A stretch of DNA of 26,830 bases from Alphaproteobacteria bacterium (lineage in GTDB: Bacteria > Pseudomonadota > Alphaproteobacteria > Acetobacterales > Acetobacteraceae). Below are positions 7,165-14,764 of this stretch, piece by piece (position 1 is the stretch's first letter; each line of letters starts with the position of its first letter). Below the pieces are notes generated by a model that was given only the letters and a program-made list of their open reading frames with translations, searched no databases and was not told the origin of the DNA. The stretch is taken from the NCBI GenBank assembly GCA_013298245.1, contig JAAFHD010000003.1:1037-27866 (forward strand), given 5' to 3'. The position numbers and the translations under genes were made by a program.

Positions 7165-7198
7165 GGCATGGCTTCGCGCCGAAGGAGAATGCCATGCC
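7165..7198 (+). promoter_or_regulatory. Hairpin enclosing the ribosome site and start codon of the GST gene
   Basis: GGCATGGC (7165-7172) is the exact reverse complement of GCCATGCC (7191-7198), and the ATG of the GST gene (7194) lies inside the second arm. The 18-base loop contains the ribosome site GGAG (7184-7187) and a nested TTCG-CGC-CGAA hairpin (7173-7183). In RNA this would hide the start codon, a layout used for translational control. Whether it folds in the cell is untested. Confidence 0.4.
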
Positions 7199-7850
7199 CG
7201 AAGGTCGTCTTGTCATCGGCACCAAGCGCTATTCGTCCTGGTCGCTGCGCGGCTGGCTCGCGGTTCAGATCGCGGGCCTGGATGTGGAGGAGCAGGTCTT
7301 CAAACTGGCCGGCACCGGCGCGTCTCCGGCGTTGGAAGGCGTCACGCCGACCGGGCTTGTGCCCTACCTGGAACATCGCGGCGCGCGGGTGTGGGAGAGC
7401 CTCTCCATCATCGAATACTGCGCCGAGCACCACGCCGCGCTGTGGCCCACGGACCGCGTCGCACGCGCGCACGCCCGCAGCGTCGCCGCCGAAATGCAGG
7501 GCGGCTTCCGCGAATTGCGCATGGCCATGCCCTATAATGCAGGCCGCGATTTCCCTGGCCAGCGACGCACACCCGGCGCGCTGGCGGATATCGCCCGCAT
7601 CGAAGCCATCTGGGCCGAATGCCTGGCCGCCTCGCGCGGGCCATTCCTGTTCGGCGCGGAACTCACCGGCGCGGATGTGATGTACGCCCCGGTGGTGGGC
7701 CGCTTCCTGACCTGGCAGCCGGAATTGACCGCCAAAACGCACGCATATTGCGCGGCCGTCCGCACACATCCGCTGGTCGTGCGCTGGTATGCAGAAGCGG
7801 CGGCAACGCCCGCCGATTGGCTGCTGGAAAAGTACGAGAATCCCGCATGA
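7194..7850 (+). CDS. Glutathione S-transferase family protein
   Basis: A 218-residue cytosolic GST-type protein. The N-terminal thioredoxin-like domain has KRYSSWSLRGWLAVQIAGL (about 11-29) with the Ser-rich active-site turn, GLVPYLE (54-60) with the cis-Pro that frames the gamma-Glu site, and the ESLSIIEYCAE segment (68-78) whose Glu-Ser binds the glutathione glutamyl group. A helical C-terminal domain follows. Members conjugate, isomerise or reduce electrophiles with glutathione. In catabolic clusters they may act on ring-cleavage products, but nothing here fixes the substrate. GAAGGAGAA precedes the ATG, which is in a hairpin (7165-7198). The stop overlaps the VOC gene by ATGA. Confidence 0.92.
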   Translation: MPEGRLVIGTKRYSSWSLRGWLAVQIAGLDVEEQVFKLAGTGASPALEGVTPTGLVPYLEHRGARVWESLSIIEYCAEHHAALWPTDRVARAHARSVAAEMQGGFRELRMAMPYNAGRDFPGQRRTPGALADIARIEAIWAECLAASRGPFLFGAELTGADVMYAPVVGRFLTWQPELTAKTHAYCAAVRTHPLVVRWYAEAAATPADWLLEKYENPA

Positions 7851-8731
7851 ACACCGCCTCGGTTCTCGACCATGTCGGCGTCTGCGCGCGCGACCTTTCG
7901 CCGCTCACCACCGCCTACGAAAAGCTCGGCTTCACGCTGACACCCATAGCCCAGCAATCCGGCCGCCGTACGCCTGACAGCGCGGTCGAACCCTTCGGCA
8001 CCGGCAATCGCTGCGCCTTCCTCCGCCACGGCTATATCGAGCTGCTGGCGATCCTCGACCCCACGCTCTTCGCCAACCAGGTGGACCGCTTCATCGCGCG
8101 CTACGAGGGGCTGCACATCTGTGCCTTCGGCTGCGTCGATGCCGAAGCGAATCTCGCGCGCATGCAGGGTGCCGGCATTCCCATCCCCGGCATCGCCTGG
8201 CTGGAACGCAAGGTCGAAGCATCCGACCCACGCCTCGCGCGTTTCGCCCGCCTGCCCTTCCCCGACGCGCCGGAGGGCCGCATCCAGATCATCCAGCACA
8301 TGACGCCGGAACTGGTCTGGCAGGATCGCTGGATGACACACGCGAACCGCGCCGATGCGCTGGTCTCGCTGGTGATGGCCAGCGCCAATCCCGCCGACAC
8401 CACAGCGCGCCTGTCGCGCCTGACGGGCCTGCCCTTCACCCCCGATCCGGCGGGCGGTTTCCGCATCACGCTGTCCGGCGCGGAACACGGCGCCGGCCCG
8501 CGTTCGCCGCGCATGGAAACCGTGGTGCGCGTGCTAGACGCTGACGCCATCCCGCAGGTCTTCCCCGGCGTCACGCCGCCCACTTTGCCCTTCATGGCCG
8601 GCATGGTGGTGCGCACGGATGACAGCAACGCGGCCGTGCGCGCGATGGGCCTGCCGCTGGTCGAAGCACCCGACGGGCTGATGGTGCCGCCCGCCCTCGC
8701 CGGCGGTGCCGCGCTGGTCTTCGCGCCATGA
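7847..8731 (+). CDS. VOC superfamily protein with glyoxalase-like domain (Glyoxalase_3 type)
   Basis: A 294-residue protein of the vicinal oxygen chelate superfamily. The first module begins LDHVGVCARDLSPLTTAYEKLGFTLTPI, where His9 is the typical first metal ligand. The segment GTGNRCAFLRHGYIELLAI supplies the matching strands with a likely Glu ligand. A second, weaker module begins near residue 165 (ADALVSLVMASANPADTTARLSRLTGLPF), as in the long glyoxalase-like proteins. Superfamily members include lyases, isomerases and dioxygenases that use a divalent metal; this branch has no assigned reaction that I know. The start is fixed by ATGA overlap with the GST gene, and the stop overlaps the FkbM gene in the same way. 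Confidence 0.85.
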   Translation: MNTASVLDHVGVCARDLSPLTTAYEKLGFTLTPIAQQSGRRTPDSAVEPFGTGNRCAFLRHGYIELLAILDPTLFANQVDRFIARYEGLHICAFGCVDAEANLARMQGAGIPIPGIAWLERKVEASDPRLARFARLPFPDAPEGRIQIIQHMTPELVWQDRWMTHANRADALVSLVMASANPADTTARLSRLTGLPFTPDPAGGFRITLSGAEHGAGPRSPRMETVVRVLDADAIPQVFPGVTPPTLPFMAGMVVRTDDSNAAVRAMGLPLVEAPDGLMVPPALAGGAALVFAP

Positions 8732-9465
8732 CGGCGCGTGCAGTCGGGCGCAGCTTGCGCATCTACCACGATGCCGCGCGGCGCCCGGCGCTGGATGCGT
8801 TCTATGGGCGCTTCCTGGCGCCCGGCGATCTCGCCTTCGATGTCGGCGCGCATGTCGGCGATCGCGCCGCATGCTTCGCGCGGCTGGGCGCGCATGTGGT
8901 GGTGGTCGAACCCCAGGCACATCTGCTGCGCGCGCTGCGCCTGGTGCTGCGCGGCTGCGACGTGACGCTGCTGCGCACGCTGGTCGGGCGCGCCACCGGC
9001 GAGGCCACGCTGCATCTCAACAGCGCCAACCCTACCGTGGCCACCGCCAGCGCGGATTTCATCGCCGCCGCCGAGGGCGCGCCGGGTTGGGAGGGGCAGA
9101 ACTGGGACCAGCGCATCACTTTGCCCGTCACCACGCTGGACGCGCTGGCCGCCGCGCACGGCATGCCGCATTTCATCAAGATCGACATCGAAGGCTATGA
9201 GGCGGAAGCGCTGCAGGGCCTGTCGCACGCACCGCGCGCGCTATCCTTCGAATTCACCACCATCCAGCGCGATGTCGCCTATGAAGCGATCGCGCGCTGT
9301 GCCGCACTGGGTTTTTCGGCGTTCAACGCATCGCTCGGCGAGAGCCTGCAATTCGCGCACCCCACGCCGATCAGCGCCACCGCCTGCGCCGATTGGCTGC
9401 GCGCGCTGCCCGCGGAAGCCAATAGCGGCGACATCTACGCCTCGCTGGAACCCGCCCGTTTGTGA
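8728..9465 (+). CDS. FkbM family SAM-dependent methyltransferase
   Basis: A 245-residue class I methyltransferase. Motif I is FDVGAHVGD (37-45) with the SAM-binding GxxxGD turn. VVVVEPQ (57-63) ends the second strand with the acidic residue that binds the ribose hydroxyls. HFIKIDIEGYE (148-158) is the FkbM signature. Family members O-methylate sugars, polyketides and glycans; the acceptor is unknown. ATGA overlap with the VOC gene fixes the start. Its last 31 bases overlap the convergent PPOX-like gene, so there is no room for a terminator between the two operons. Confidence 0.93.
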   Translation: MTARAVGRSLRIYHDAARRPALDAFYGRFLAPGDLAFDVGAHVGDRAACFARLGAHVVVVEPQAHLLRALRLVLRGCDVTLLRTLVGRATGEATLHLNSANPTVATASADFIAAAEGAPGWEGQNWDQRITLPVTTLDALAAAHGMPHFIKIDIEGYEAEALQGLSHAPRALSFEFTTIQRDVAYEAIARCAALGFSAFNASLGESLQFAHPTPISATACADWLRALPAEANSGDIYASLEPARL

Positions 9466-10004
9466 GGATCATCGCGCGGCAGGATGTCGCGGATGTAGTC
9501 GCGCGATTTCCACTCGGGCGCCACTGACGGGTCGAGGTAGGGCGATGGCGTGCCGGTCGCCAGGTCCGGAATGTAGCGCGGGCAGTTCGGGAAAATGTCG
9601 GTTGCCGTGACCGTCACGCGCTTGCCTTCCACCACCGCGTGGCCCCGCACGCGCAGCCGCAGCGCCCGCCCGTCGAAGCGCATGAACAGCAGGCCGCAGG
9701 CCGGGTTCAGCGCCAGATTGCCCAGCGTCAGGTACATGGAATTGCCGTCCGCTTCCTCCCACGCCAGCGCGTTCTCCGACACCACGCGCACGAAGCCGGG
9801 CGCGCCGCCCTTGAAGCTGCAATCCATCGCGCCCTCTGCGCCCGTCGCGATGAAGAAAAAGGGCGCCGTGGCGATCAGCGTGATGTCATCGGGCCAGAAC
9901 GCATCATGCCGGCGGCGCGTGGCCAGCACATCCGCCACGCGCCGGCCGTCGAATTCATCCTGCAAGGCGCGATGGCCTTGGTGGTAGAATTCAGAAGGTG
10001 ACAC
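9435..10004 (-). CDS. Pyridoxamine 5'-phosphate oxidase (PPOX-fold) family protein
   Basis: A 189-residue protein with the split-barrel flavin-binding fold. DGRRVADVLATRRRHDAFWPDDITLIATAPFFFIATGA is the N-terminal part with the first strand, followed by SFKGGAPGFVRVVSENALAWEEADGNSMYLTLGNLALNPACGLLFMRF, the typical FMN-site strands where NxxxNPxxGLLF is common. It lacks features that would prove true PdxH function and belongs to the general PPOX class, likely a flavin-dependent oxidoreductase or cofactor binder. The start is a GTG (10004) with GGCGGAG ahead. It overlaps the BKACE stop by 14 bases, making it the last gene of the operon. Its 3' end overlaps the FkbM gene tail-to-tail by 31 bases. 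Confidence 0.87.
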   Translation of the reverse strand: MSPSEFYHQGHRALQDEFDGRRVADVLATRRRHDAFWPDDITLIATAPFFFIATGAEGAMDCSFKGGAPGFVRVVSENALAWEEADGNSMYLTLGNLALNPACGLLFMRFDGRALRLRVRGHAVVEGKRVTVTATDIFPNCPRYIPDLATGTPSPYLDPSVAPEWKSRDYIRDILPRDDPHKRAGSSEA

Positions 10005-10917
10005 GGTCTCCGCCCTTCAGCGCCAGCATCGCGCGGGCCTCGGCGGGGGTTGCGACCTGGTGCCCGAGATCCTCGATGATGCGACGAATTTTCGCCACCT
10101 GGTGCGCGTTGGAAACAGCCTGCTGCCCCGGCCCGATCCAGAGCGAATCCTCAAGCCCCACGCGCACATTCCCACCCAAAATCGCGGCCATGGTCACGAA
10201 GCCCATCTGGTGCCGCCCGGCCGCCAGCACCGACCACACATACTGGTCGCCGAACAACCTATCCGCGGTTTCGCGCATGAAGTGCAGGTTGCGCGGCTCC
10301 GCGCCGATGCCGCCCAGGATGCCGAAGATAGTCTGCACAAACAGCGGCCCCTGCACCACGCCGCGGTCCAGCATATGCGCCAAATTATACAGGTGGCCCA
10401 CATCGTAGCATTCGAATTCGAAGCGCGTGCCGTGGCCCTTGCCCAGCCGCTCCACCACCTGCTCGATATCCTGGAAGGTGTTGCGGAAAATGTAGTTGGT
10501 GGTGTTTTCCAGATACGGCTTTTCCCAGGCGTGCTTCCAGTTTTTCACGCGCGCGGCGCTGGGCGCGATGTTGAAGTTCATGCTGCCCATGTTCAGGCTG
10601 CACATCTCCGGGCTCGCACGCAGCGGCGCGGCCAGGCGTTCATCCAGCGTCATGCCAAGGCCACCACCGGTGGTGATGTTGATCACCGCATCGGTGCTTT
10701 GCTTGATGCGCGGCAGGAAGGCCATGAACAGCTCAGGGTCCGGTGAGGGACGGCCATCCAACGGGTCACGCGCGTGCAAATGGATGATCGACGCACCGGC
10801 CTCGGCCGCCGCGATCGATTGCTCGGCGATCTGCTCGGGCGTGATGGGCAAATGCTCGCTCATGCTCGGCGTATGGATCGCGCCGGTCACCGCGCAGGTG
10901 ATGATGATCTTGGCCAT
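9991..10917 (-). CDS. BKACE (DUF849) beta-keto acid cleavage enzyme
   Basis: A 308-residue TIM-barrel enzyme of the 3-keto-5-aminohexanoate cleavage (Kce)/BKACE family. Family members use zinc and acetyl-CoA to cleave a beta-keto acid into acetoacetate and a CoA ester. The zinc His pair is H46 and H48 in IIHLHARDP, the same numbering as Kce. E256 in VRVGLEDSLW gives the third ligand with R252 before it, and INITTGGG (80-86) is the conserved strand. GGAGGAA five bases before the ATG fixes the start. It follows the LigB-like gene by 26 bases. Cleavage of a keto acid after extradiol ring opening is a reasonable guess for its role. The many BKACE subfamilies have different acids, so the specificity is open. 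Confidence 0.94.
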   Translation of the reverse strand: MAKIIITCAVTGAIHTPSMSEHLPITPEQIAEQSIAAAEAGASIIHLHARDPLDGRPSPDPELFMAFLPRIKQSTDAVINITTGGGLGMTLDERLAAPLRASPEMCSLNMGSMNFNIAPSAARVKNWKHAWEKPYLENTTNYIFRNTFQDIEQVVERLGKGHGTRFEFECYDVGHLYNLAHMLDRGVVQGPLFVQTIFGILGGIGAEPRNLHFMRETADRLFGDQYVWSVLAAGRHQMGFVTMAAILGGNVRVGLEDSLWIGPGQQAVSNAHQVAKIRRIIEDLGHQVATPAEARAMLALKGGDRVTF

Positions 10918-10943
10918 GGGGTTCCTCCATGGCGCAGTGTCCG

Positions 10944-11765
10944 TCAGGGCAGCAGCAATGTCAGCCCCAGACCGGTGACACCCATCGGATGATGCGCGGT
11001 GACGGCGACGCGCACATCCTTCGGAAGCGCGCCGCGCATGGCGAGCCACATCATGCTCTCCAGCCCCTCGCGCCCCGCGCCGGCGGCGAAATCCTGCACG
11101 GAACGGGCGGCGAGCATGGTGGGTGCCTCGCCGATCAGACGCAGGAATTCCAGGTCCCATGCGGTGTTGATGATGCCGGCACCTGGCCCGTCCAGCGCGT
11201 GCGACAGGCCACCGGTGCCGACGACCACCACGCGCAGATCGTCGGGCATCGCAGCGATGGCGTGGCGCAGCGCGCGGCCCAACGCGAACAGGCGCGCGGG
11301 GCGCGGCATCGGTGCGCGCAGCGTGTTGACCGCGATGGGCACGACCGGCGCCAGCCATGGCTCGCCCAGCAGGCGCAGCGGGCCAGCGGCACCGTGGTCC
11401 AACGGCAATTCCTGACAGATGGTCAGGTCGAAATCCGCGTTGACCAGCGCATCCGCCAGCGCGGGCGCGGCCGCGTGGCCCGGAATGGGCGGGAAGGGTG
11501 GATATGCGCCAGCCTCGGGCGCCAGCGGATATTCGGGCGCCACGCCCATCGCCAGCGTGGGGTAGGCATCGAAGAAAAAGCTGTTCAGGTGGTCGTTGAA
11601 GACCATCACGACCATGTCGGGTGCGGCGTCGCGGAGCCAGGCACGCACCGCCTCCAGCGGTTCAAAGAAACCGCGCCATTCAGGGCGCGTGGCGTGGCCA
11701 TTGTCATGCGCGAAGATCGCACCAGGCGAATGGCTGATGCCGATGCCGGCGATGATGCGCGCCAC
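10944..11765 (-). CDS. Class III extradiol dioxygenase, LigB-like catalytic (beta) subunit
   Basis: A 273-residue protein of the LigB superfamily, which opens catechol-type rings (protocatechuate 4,5-, gallate) using non-haem Fe(II). The expected ligands and catalytic residues are seen: H12 in GISHSPG, H59 in FNDHLN, E236 in GLESMMW, and H189 in GGLSHAL as the general base. H124 in LDHGAAGPL is the other conserved His. The start is GTG at 11765, whose G is shared with the TAG stop of the LigA-like gene, so the two subunits are translationally coupled, as in true LigAB pairs. Relatives cleave protocatechuate, gallate or similar, but some act on other catechols; the substrate here is unknown. 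It is cytoplasmic. Confidence 0.92.
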   Translation of the reverse strand: MARIIAGIGISHSPGAIFAHDNGHATRPEWRGFFEPLEAVRAWLRDAAPDMVVMVFNDHLNSFFFDAYPTLAMGVAPEYPLAPEAGAYPPFPPIPGHAAAPALADALVNADFDLTICQELPLDHGAAGPLRLLGEPWLAPVVPIAVNTLRAPMPRPARLFALGRALRHAIAAMPDDLRVVVVGTGGLSHALDGPGAGIINTAWDLEFLRLIGEAPTMLAARSVQDFAAGAGREGLESMMWLAMRGALPKDVRVAVTAHHPMGVTGLGLTLLLP

Positions 11766-12037
11766 TACGCGTTCTCCCGGAAGGTCGCGACAATTTTTGG
11801 CAGTGGCGTGCCCAGCGCGCCGCCCAGTTTGGCGAGCGCGTAGATGCTCGCACCCATGGCAGACAAAGCGCGCCAGTCGCGCGCTGCGACGGCTGCGCGC
11901 TCGTCCGGCGTCAGGCCGGCGGCGTCCAGATACGCGGCCTCGTCGCGCGCCAACACCGCGCGTTCCTCCGGCAGGCGCAGCTTGTGGCCCAGGCGGTTCA
12001 GCGCGGCGCCACGCGCTGCATCGGCGATGCCATACAT
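11765..12037 (-). CDS. LigA-like small (alpha) subunit of an extradiol dioxygenase
   Basis: A small all-helical protein of 90 residues from the ATG at 12037; an in-frame ATG at 12058 would give 97. Neither has a clear ribosome site. I chose 12037 because it lies directly behind the upstream stop. It contains the LigA core GAALNRLGHKLRLPEERAVLARDEAAYLDAAGLTPDERAAVAARDWRALSAMGASIYALAKL. This helix bundle caps the active site of the catalytic subunit. Sphingobium LigA is about 139 residues, so this is a short version, comparable to the fused domains of one-component dioxygenases. The adjacent LigB-like gene confirms the pairing. Confidence 0.85.
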   Translation of the reverse strand: MYGIADAARGAALNRLGHKLRLPEERAVLARDEAAYLDAAGLTPDERAAVAARDWRALSAMGASIYALAKLGGALGTPLPKIVATFRENA

Positions 12038-12038
12038 A

Positions 12039-12857
12039 TCAGGGCAGGTCGAAGGCATCGGCGGTGGGTGGCGCGGCGCGCGAATAGCCGGGCGCGCAAT
12101 ACGGCCCGCCCTGGTGGTGTTCGATGGCGGGGTTGTTGGTGGTGATGTGGCCCACTTTGTCCCGCCATTTTTCAGCCGTGTCCTGTGGTTGCCAGCCGAT
12201 GCGGTCGCGATGGTCCGCGCCCCAATAGCTGGTCGGGTTGGCACTGCACGCCCAGATGACGGCGTGGCCAAAGCGCGGCGCGGTGATGGTGGCCTGCACC
12301 AGCCGCGCCATGTCGGGGTAGGACAACCAGGTGGCGAGCGACCGGCGGTTCAGCGGTTCCGGCCAGCAACTGCCGATGCGGTAGTTGATGTTTTCGACGC
12401 CGTGCTTGTCCCAATACAGGCGGCCCATCAGTTCGCCATAGGCCTTGGACAGCCCATAGAAACTGTCCGGCCGGAAGGCGCAGTCGGCGTCGAGTTTGGT
12501 CTCGCGCAGGTGGAAGCCGATGCTGTGGTTGGAGGAGGCGAAGGCGACGCGTGCGCCTTCCCGGCGCGCCGCTTCGTAGATGTGGTAGAGGCCGCGCAGA
12601 TTGGGGCCGAAGATCGCTTCGAAGGGCTGGTCGGTGCTGACGCCACCGAAATGCAGGATGTGCGACACGCCCTCCGCCAGGCGCGAGACGGTGACGCCGT
12701 CGTTTAAATCCGCCGCTTCGAAGATGGCGTTGGCGGGCAGTTCATCGGGGAAGGGCGCGATGTCCGTCAGGCGCAACGCGTGCCCCTGGGCGGCCAGGGC
12801 AGGCACCAACATGCGGCCCAAGGCGCCCGATGCACCGGTGAGCAGAATGGGCTTCAT
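12039..12857 (-). CDS. NAD-dependent epimerase/dehydratase family protein resembling uronate dehydrogenase
   Basis: A 272-residue extended short-chain dehydrogenase. TGASGALG (7-14) is the NAD loop, S109 in FASSNHSIGF, Y134 and K138 in YGLSK form the catalytic set, and RIGSCWPEP and WACSANPTSYW match uronate dehydrogenase (Udh), which oxidises D-galacturonate or D-glucuronate to the aldarolactone. The start is the ATG at 12857, preceded by GGAGGAACCC; an upstream ATG at 12884 has no such site. It is the first gene of the udh-ligA-ligB-BKACE-PPOX operon, so the true substrate may be a cyclic or aromatic alcohol rather than a uronic acid. The family match is strong; the substrate is inferred. 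Confidence 0.88.
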   Translation of the reverse strand: MKPILLTGASGALGRMLVPALAAQGHALRLTDIAPFPDELPANAIFEAADLNDGVTVSRLAEGVSHILHFGGVSTDQPFEAIFGPNLRGLYHIYEAARREGARVAFASSNHSIGFHLRETKLDADCAFRPDSFYGLSKAYGELMGRLYWDKHGVENINYRIGSCWPEPLNRRSLATWLSYPDMARLVQATITAPRFGHAVIWACSANPTSYWGADHRDRIGWQPQDTAEKWRDKVGHITTNNPAIEHHQGGPYCAPGYSRAAPPTADAFDLP

Positions 12858-12879
12858 GGGTTCCTCCGAAGCGGGTTGC

Positions 12880-12912
12880 GCCATAGGGTGCGCGCGGTGA
12901 TGGCGTTGTCAA
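12880..12912 (-). promoter_or_regulatory. Possible promoter of the udh-like operon in the divergent gap
   Basis: The 65-base gap between the udh-like gene and the amidase must hold the start region for one or both. On the minus strand a perfect TTGACA lies at 12912-12907 and a weak TATGGC-type element at 12885-12880, but their spacing of 21 is long. The -35 is suggestive, the -10 is poor. Confidence 0.25.
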
Positions 12913-12922
12913 AGGGGTGGTG

Positions 12923-14245
12923 ATGCTGACGATCGAACAGGCGGCCGATGCGCTGGCGGCAGGGCGCATAACCGCGCGCGCGTTGCTGGACGAATCACTG
13001 GCGCAGGTGGCGCGGCAGCCGAGTGCATTTGTGGCTGTGCAGGCAGAGGCGGCGCGGGCGGCGGCGGATGCGCAGGATGCGTTGCGCAAGGCCGGACGCG
13101 GGGGGCGCTACGCGGGCATTCCGGTGACGGTGAAGGACCTGTTCGACCAGGCGGGCGAGGTCACGCGCGCGGGTTCTGTGGCGCTGCATGATGTGGCGCC
13201 GGCCACCGCCGACGCCCCCGTGGTGGCGCGCTTGCAGGCGGCGGGCTTCGTCATCCTGGGCCGCACCAATATGGTGGAATTCGCCTTCAGCGGGCTGGGC
13301 ACGAACCCGCATTTCGGCACGCCGGCATCGCCCTGGGATCGTGCGACGGGGCGTCTGCCGGGTGGTTCATCCAGCGGCGCTGCGGTGGCCGCCGCCGATG
13401 GGATGGGCTTCGGCGGGCTGGGGTCAGACACGGGCGGGTCGTGCCGCATTCCGGCGGCGCTGTGCGGCGTGGTGGGGTACAAGCCGACTGCCGCGCGCGT
13501 GCCGCTGGCGGGCGCGTTGCCGCTGTCGTTTTCGCTCGATTCCATCGGGCCTCTGGCGCGCAGCGTGGCGTGTTGCCGCGCGCTGGATGCGGTGATCGCG
13601 GATGCGCCTGCGCTGCACGCGCCGCTGGGTGTGGCGGGGCTGCGCCTGGCGGTGCTGCGCAACTATGTCGAGGACGGCATGGAGGACGCGGTCGCGCGCC
13701 CCTATGCCGCCGCGCTGTCGCGCCTGTCCGCGGCCGGCGCGCGGCTGACGGACCTGGTTCTGCCCGAGGTGGAAGAACTGCCCAGCGTGAACGCCACCGG
13801 CGGCTTCGCGGCCAGCGAGGCCTGGGCCTGGCACAAGCCGCTGATCGAACGCGCGGGCGAACGCTATGACCCGCGCATCCTGGCGCGCATCAAGCGTGGC
13901 GAGCGCATGAGCGCCGAGGCGTATATCGGCCTGCTGCACGCGCGCCACGCGATGATCGCGCGCGTGGCGGCCCGTTTGGCGGGCTTCGATGCGGTGGTGA
14001 TGCCGACCGTGCCGCTGGGGCCGCCGGCCATTGCGGCCGTGGCCGACGAACGCGAATACAACCGCATCAACATGCTGCTGCTGCGGAACACCAGCATCGC
14101 CAATTTCATCGACGGCTGCGCGATCAGTCTGCCCTGCCACACGCCAGGCGAGGCGCCAGCGGGGCTCATGCTGATGGCGATGGGCGGCACCGACGCCCGG
14201 CTTTTCGCCATGGCCGAGGCTGTGGAAGCCGCGCTCGCGCCATGA
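12923..14245 (+). CDS. Amidase (amidase signature family)
   Basis: A 440-residue amidase signature enzyme. It has the complete catalytic triad: K71 in PVTVKDLFD, the cis-Ser S150 in GGSSSGAA and the nucleophile S173 in GSDTGGSCRIPA. Family members hydrolyse a broad range of amides, including GatA-type glutaminyl amides and various small amides. It is shorter than GatA and lacks GatBC neighbours, so it is likely a stand-alone amide hydrolase. The start is ATG 12923 with AAGGGG at the right distance; GTG codons at 12917 and 12920 are less likely. It lies divergently from the udh-like operon and ends at the terminator that it shares with the ribosomal operon. The substrate is unknown. Confidence 0.93.
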   Translation: MLTIEQAADALAAGRITARALLDESLAQVARQPSAFVAVQAEAARAAADAQDALRKAGRGGRYAGIPVTVKDLFDQAGEVTRAGSVALHDVAPATADAPVVARLQAAGFVILGRTNMVEFAFSGLGTNPHFGTPASPWDRATGRLPGGSSSGAAVAAADGMGFGGLGSDTGGSCRIPAALCGVVGYKPTAARVPLAGALPLSFSLDSIGPLARSVACCRALDAVIADAPALHAPLGVAGLRLAVLRNYVEDGMEDAVARPYAAALSRLSAAGARLTDLVLPEVEELPSVNATGGFAASEAWAWHKPLIERAGERYDPRILARIKRGERMSAEAYIGLLHARHAMIARVAARLAGFDAVVMPTVPLGPPAIAAVADEREYNRINMLLLRNTSIANFIDGCAISLPCHTPGEAPAGLMLMAMGGTDARLFAMAEAVEAALAP

Positions 14246-14275
14246 AAAAAGGCCGTGGGTCGCCCCACGGCCTTT
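14245..14275 (-). terminator. Strong intrinsic terminator of the ribosomal operon, shared with the convergent amidase gene
   Basis: A perfect 12-bp stem, 14248-14259 against 14264-14275, encloses a 4-base loop. On the minus strand the hairpin runs into a T-run, because the A bases 14245-14250 include its tail; on the plus strand only three T follow. It therefore terminates the rplQ transcript strongly and the amidase transcript more weakly. It begins within the stop codon of the amidase gene. Confidence 0.85.
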
Positions 14276-14296
14276 GAACCTCGCGCGGCCTGGGGT

Positions 14297-14716
14297 TTAG
14301 GCCGCCGCTTCTTCCTGCGCTTCCGGCTTCGGGCCGCTGTCCAGGCCCTTGGCGGCCGCATCGCGATCCACCAGTTCGATCACCGCCATCGCCGCCATAT
14401 CGCCATAGCGATAACCAGCCTTCAAGACGCGGCAATAGCCGCCGCTGCGGGCCTTGTAGCGCTCGGCGATCGGGCCAAACAGCTTGTCCACCACCTGCGG
14501 GTCGCGGATTTGGGCATAGGCCTGGCGGCGCGCATGCAGGCCACCGCGCTTGCCCAGGGTGATGATGCGCTCGATATACGGGCGCAGTTCCTTCGCCTTG
14601 GGCAAGGTGGTGGTGATCTGCTCATGCTTGAGCAGGCTGGTCGCCATGTTCCGGAACATGGACAGCCGATGCGTCGAAGTGACGCTCAGCTTCCGGTTGG
14701 CCATACCGTGACGCAT
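14297..14716 (-). CDS. rplQ: 50S ribosomal protein L17
   Basis: A 139-residue protein with the L17 core: [56 protein letters not shown]. It is a large-subunit protein near the exit tunnel. A C-terminal extension of about 20 residues ([11 protein letters not shown]) is usual for alphaproteobacteria. It is the last gene of the alpha operon, 48 bases after rpoA, preceded by a GGAG ribosome site and followed by the terminator at 14245-14275. Confidence 0.98.
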   Translation of the reverse strand: MRHGMANRKLSVTSTHRLSMFRNMATSLLKHEQITTTLPKAKELRPYIERIITLGKRGGLHARRQAYAQIRDPQVVDKLFGPIAERYKARSGGYCRVLKAGYRYGDMAAMAVIELVDRDAAAKGLDSGPKPEAQEEAAA

Positions 14717-14764
14717 TGTAGTCTCCTGTTGCCCGCGCGGGGGCTAGTTCAAACCCAGTGCCGT

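Noticed and set aside
10918..11358. N-terminal extension of the BKACE frame
   Set aside because: It overlaps the LigB-like gene and lacks motifs; the ATG at 10917 has a strong ribosome site and gives the normal family length.
12858..12884. Alternative upstream start for the udh-like gene
   Set aside because: The extra MAQPASEEP residues precede the normal SDR beginning, and GGAGGAACCC sits right before the inner ATG at 12857.
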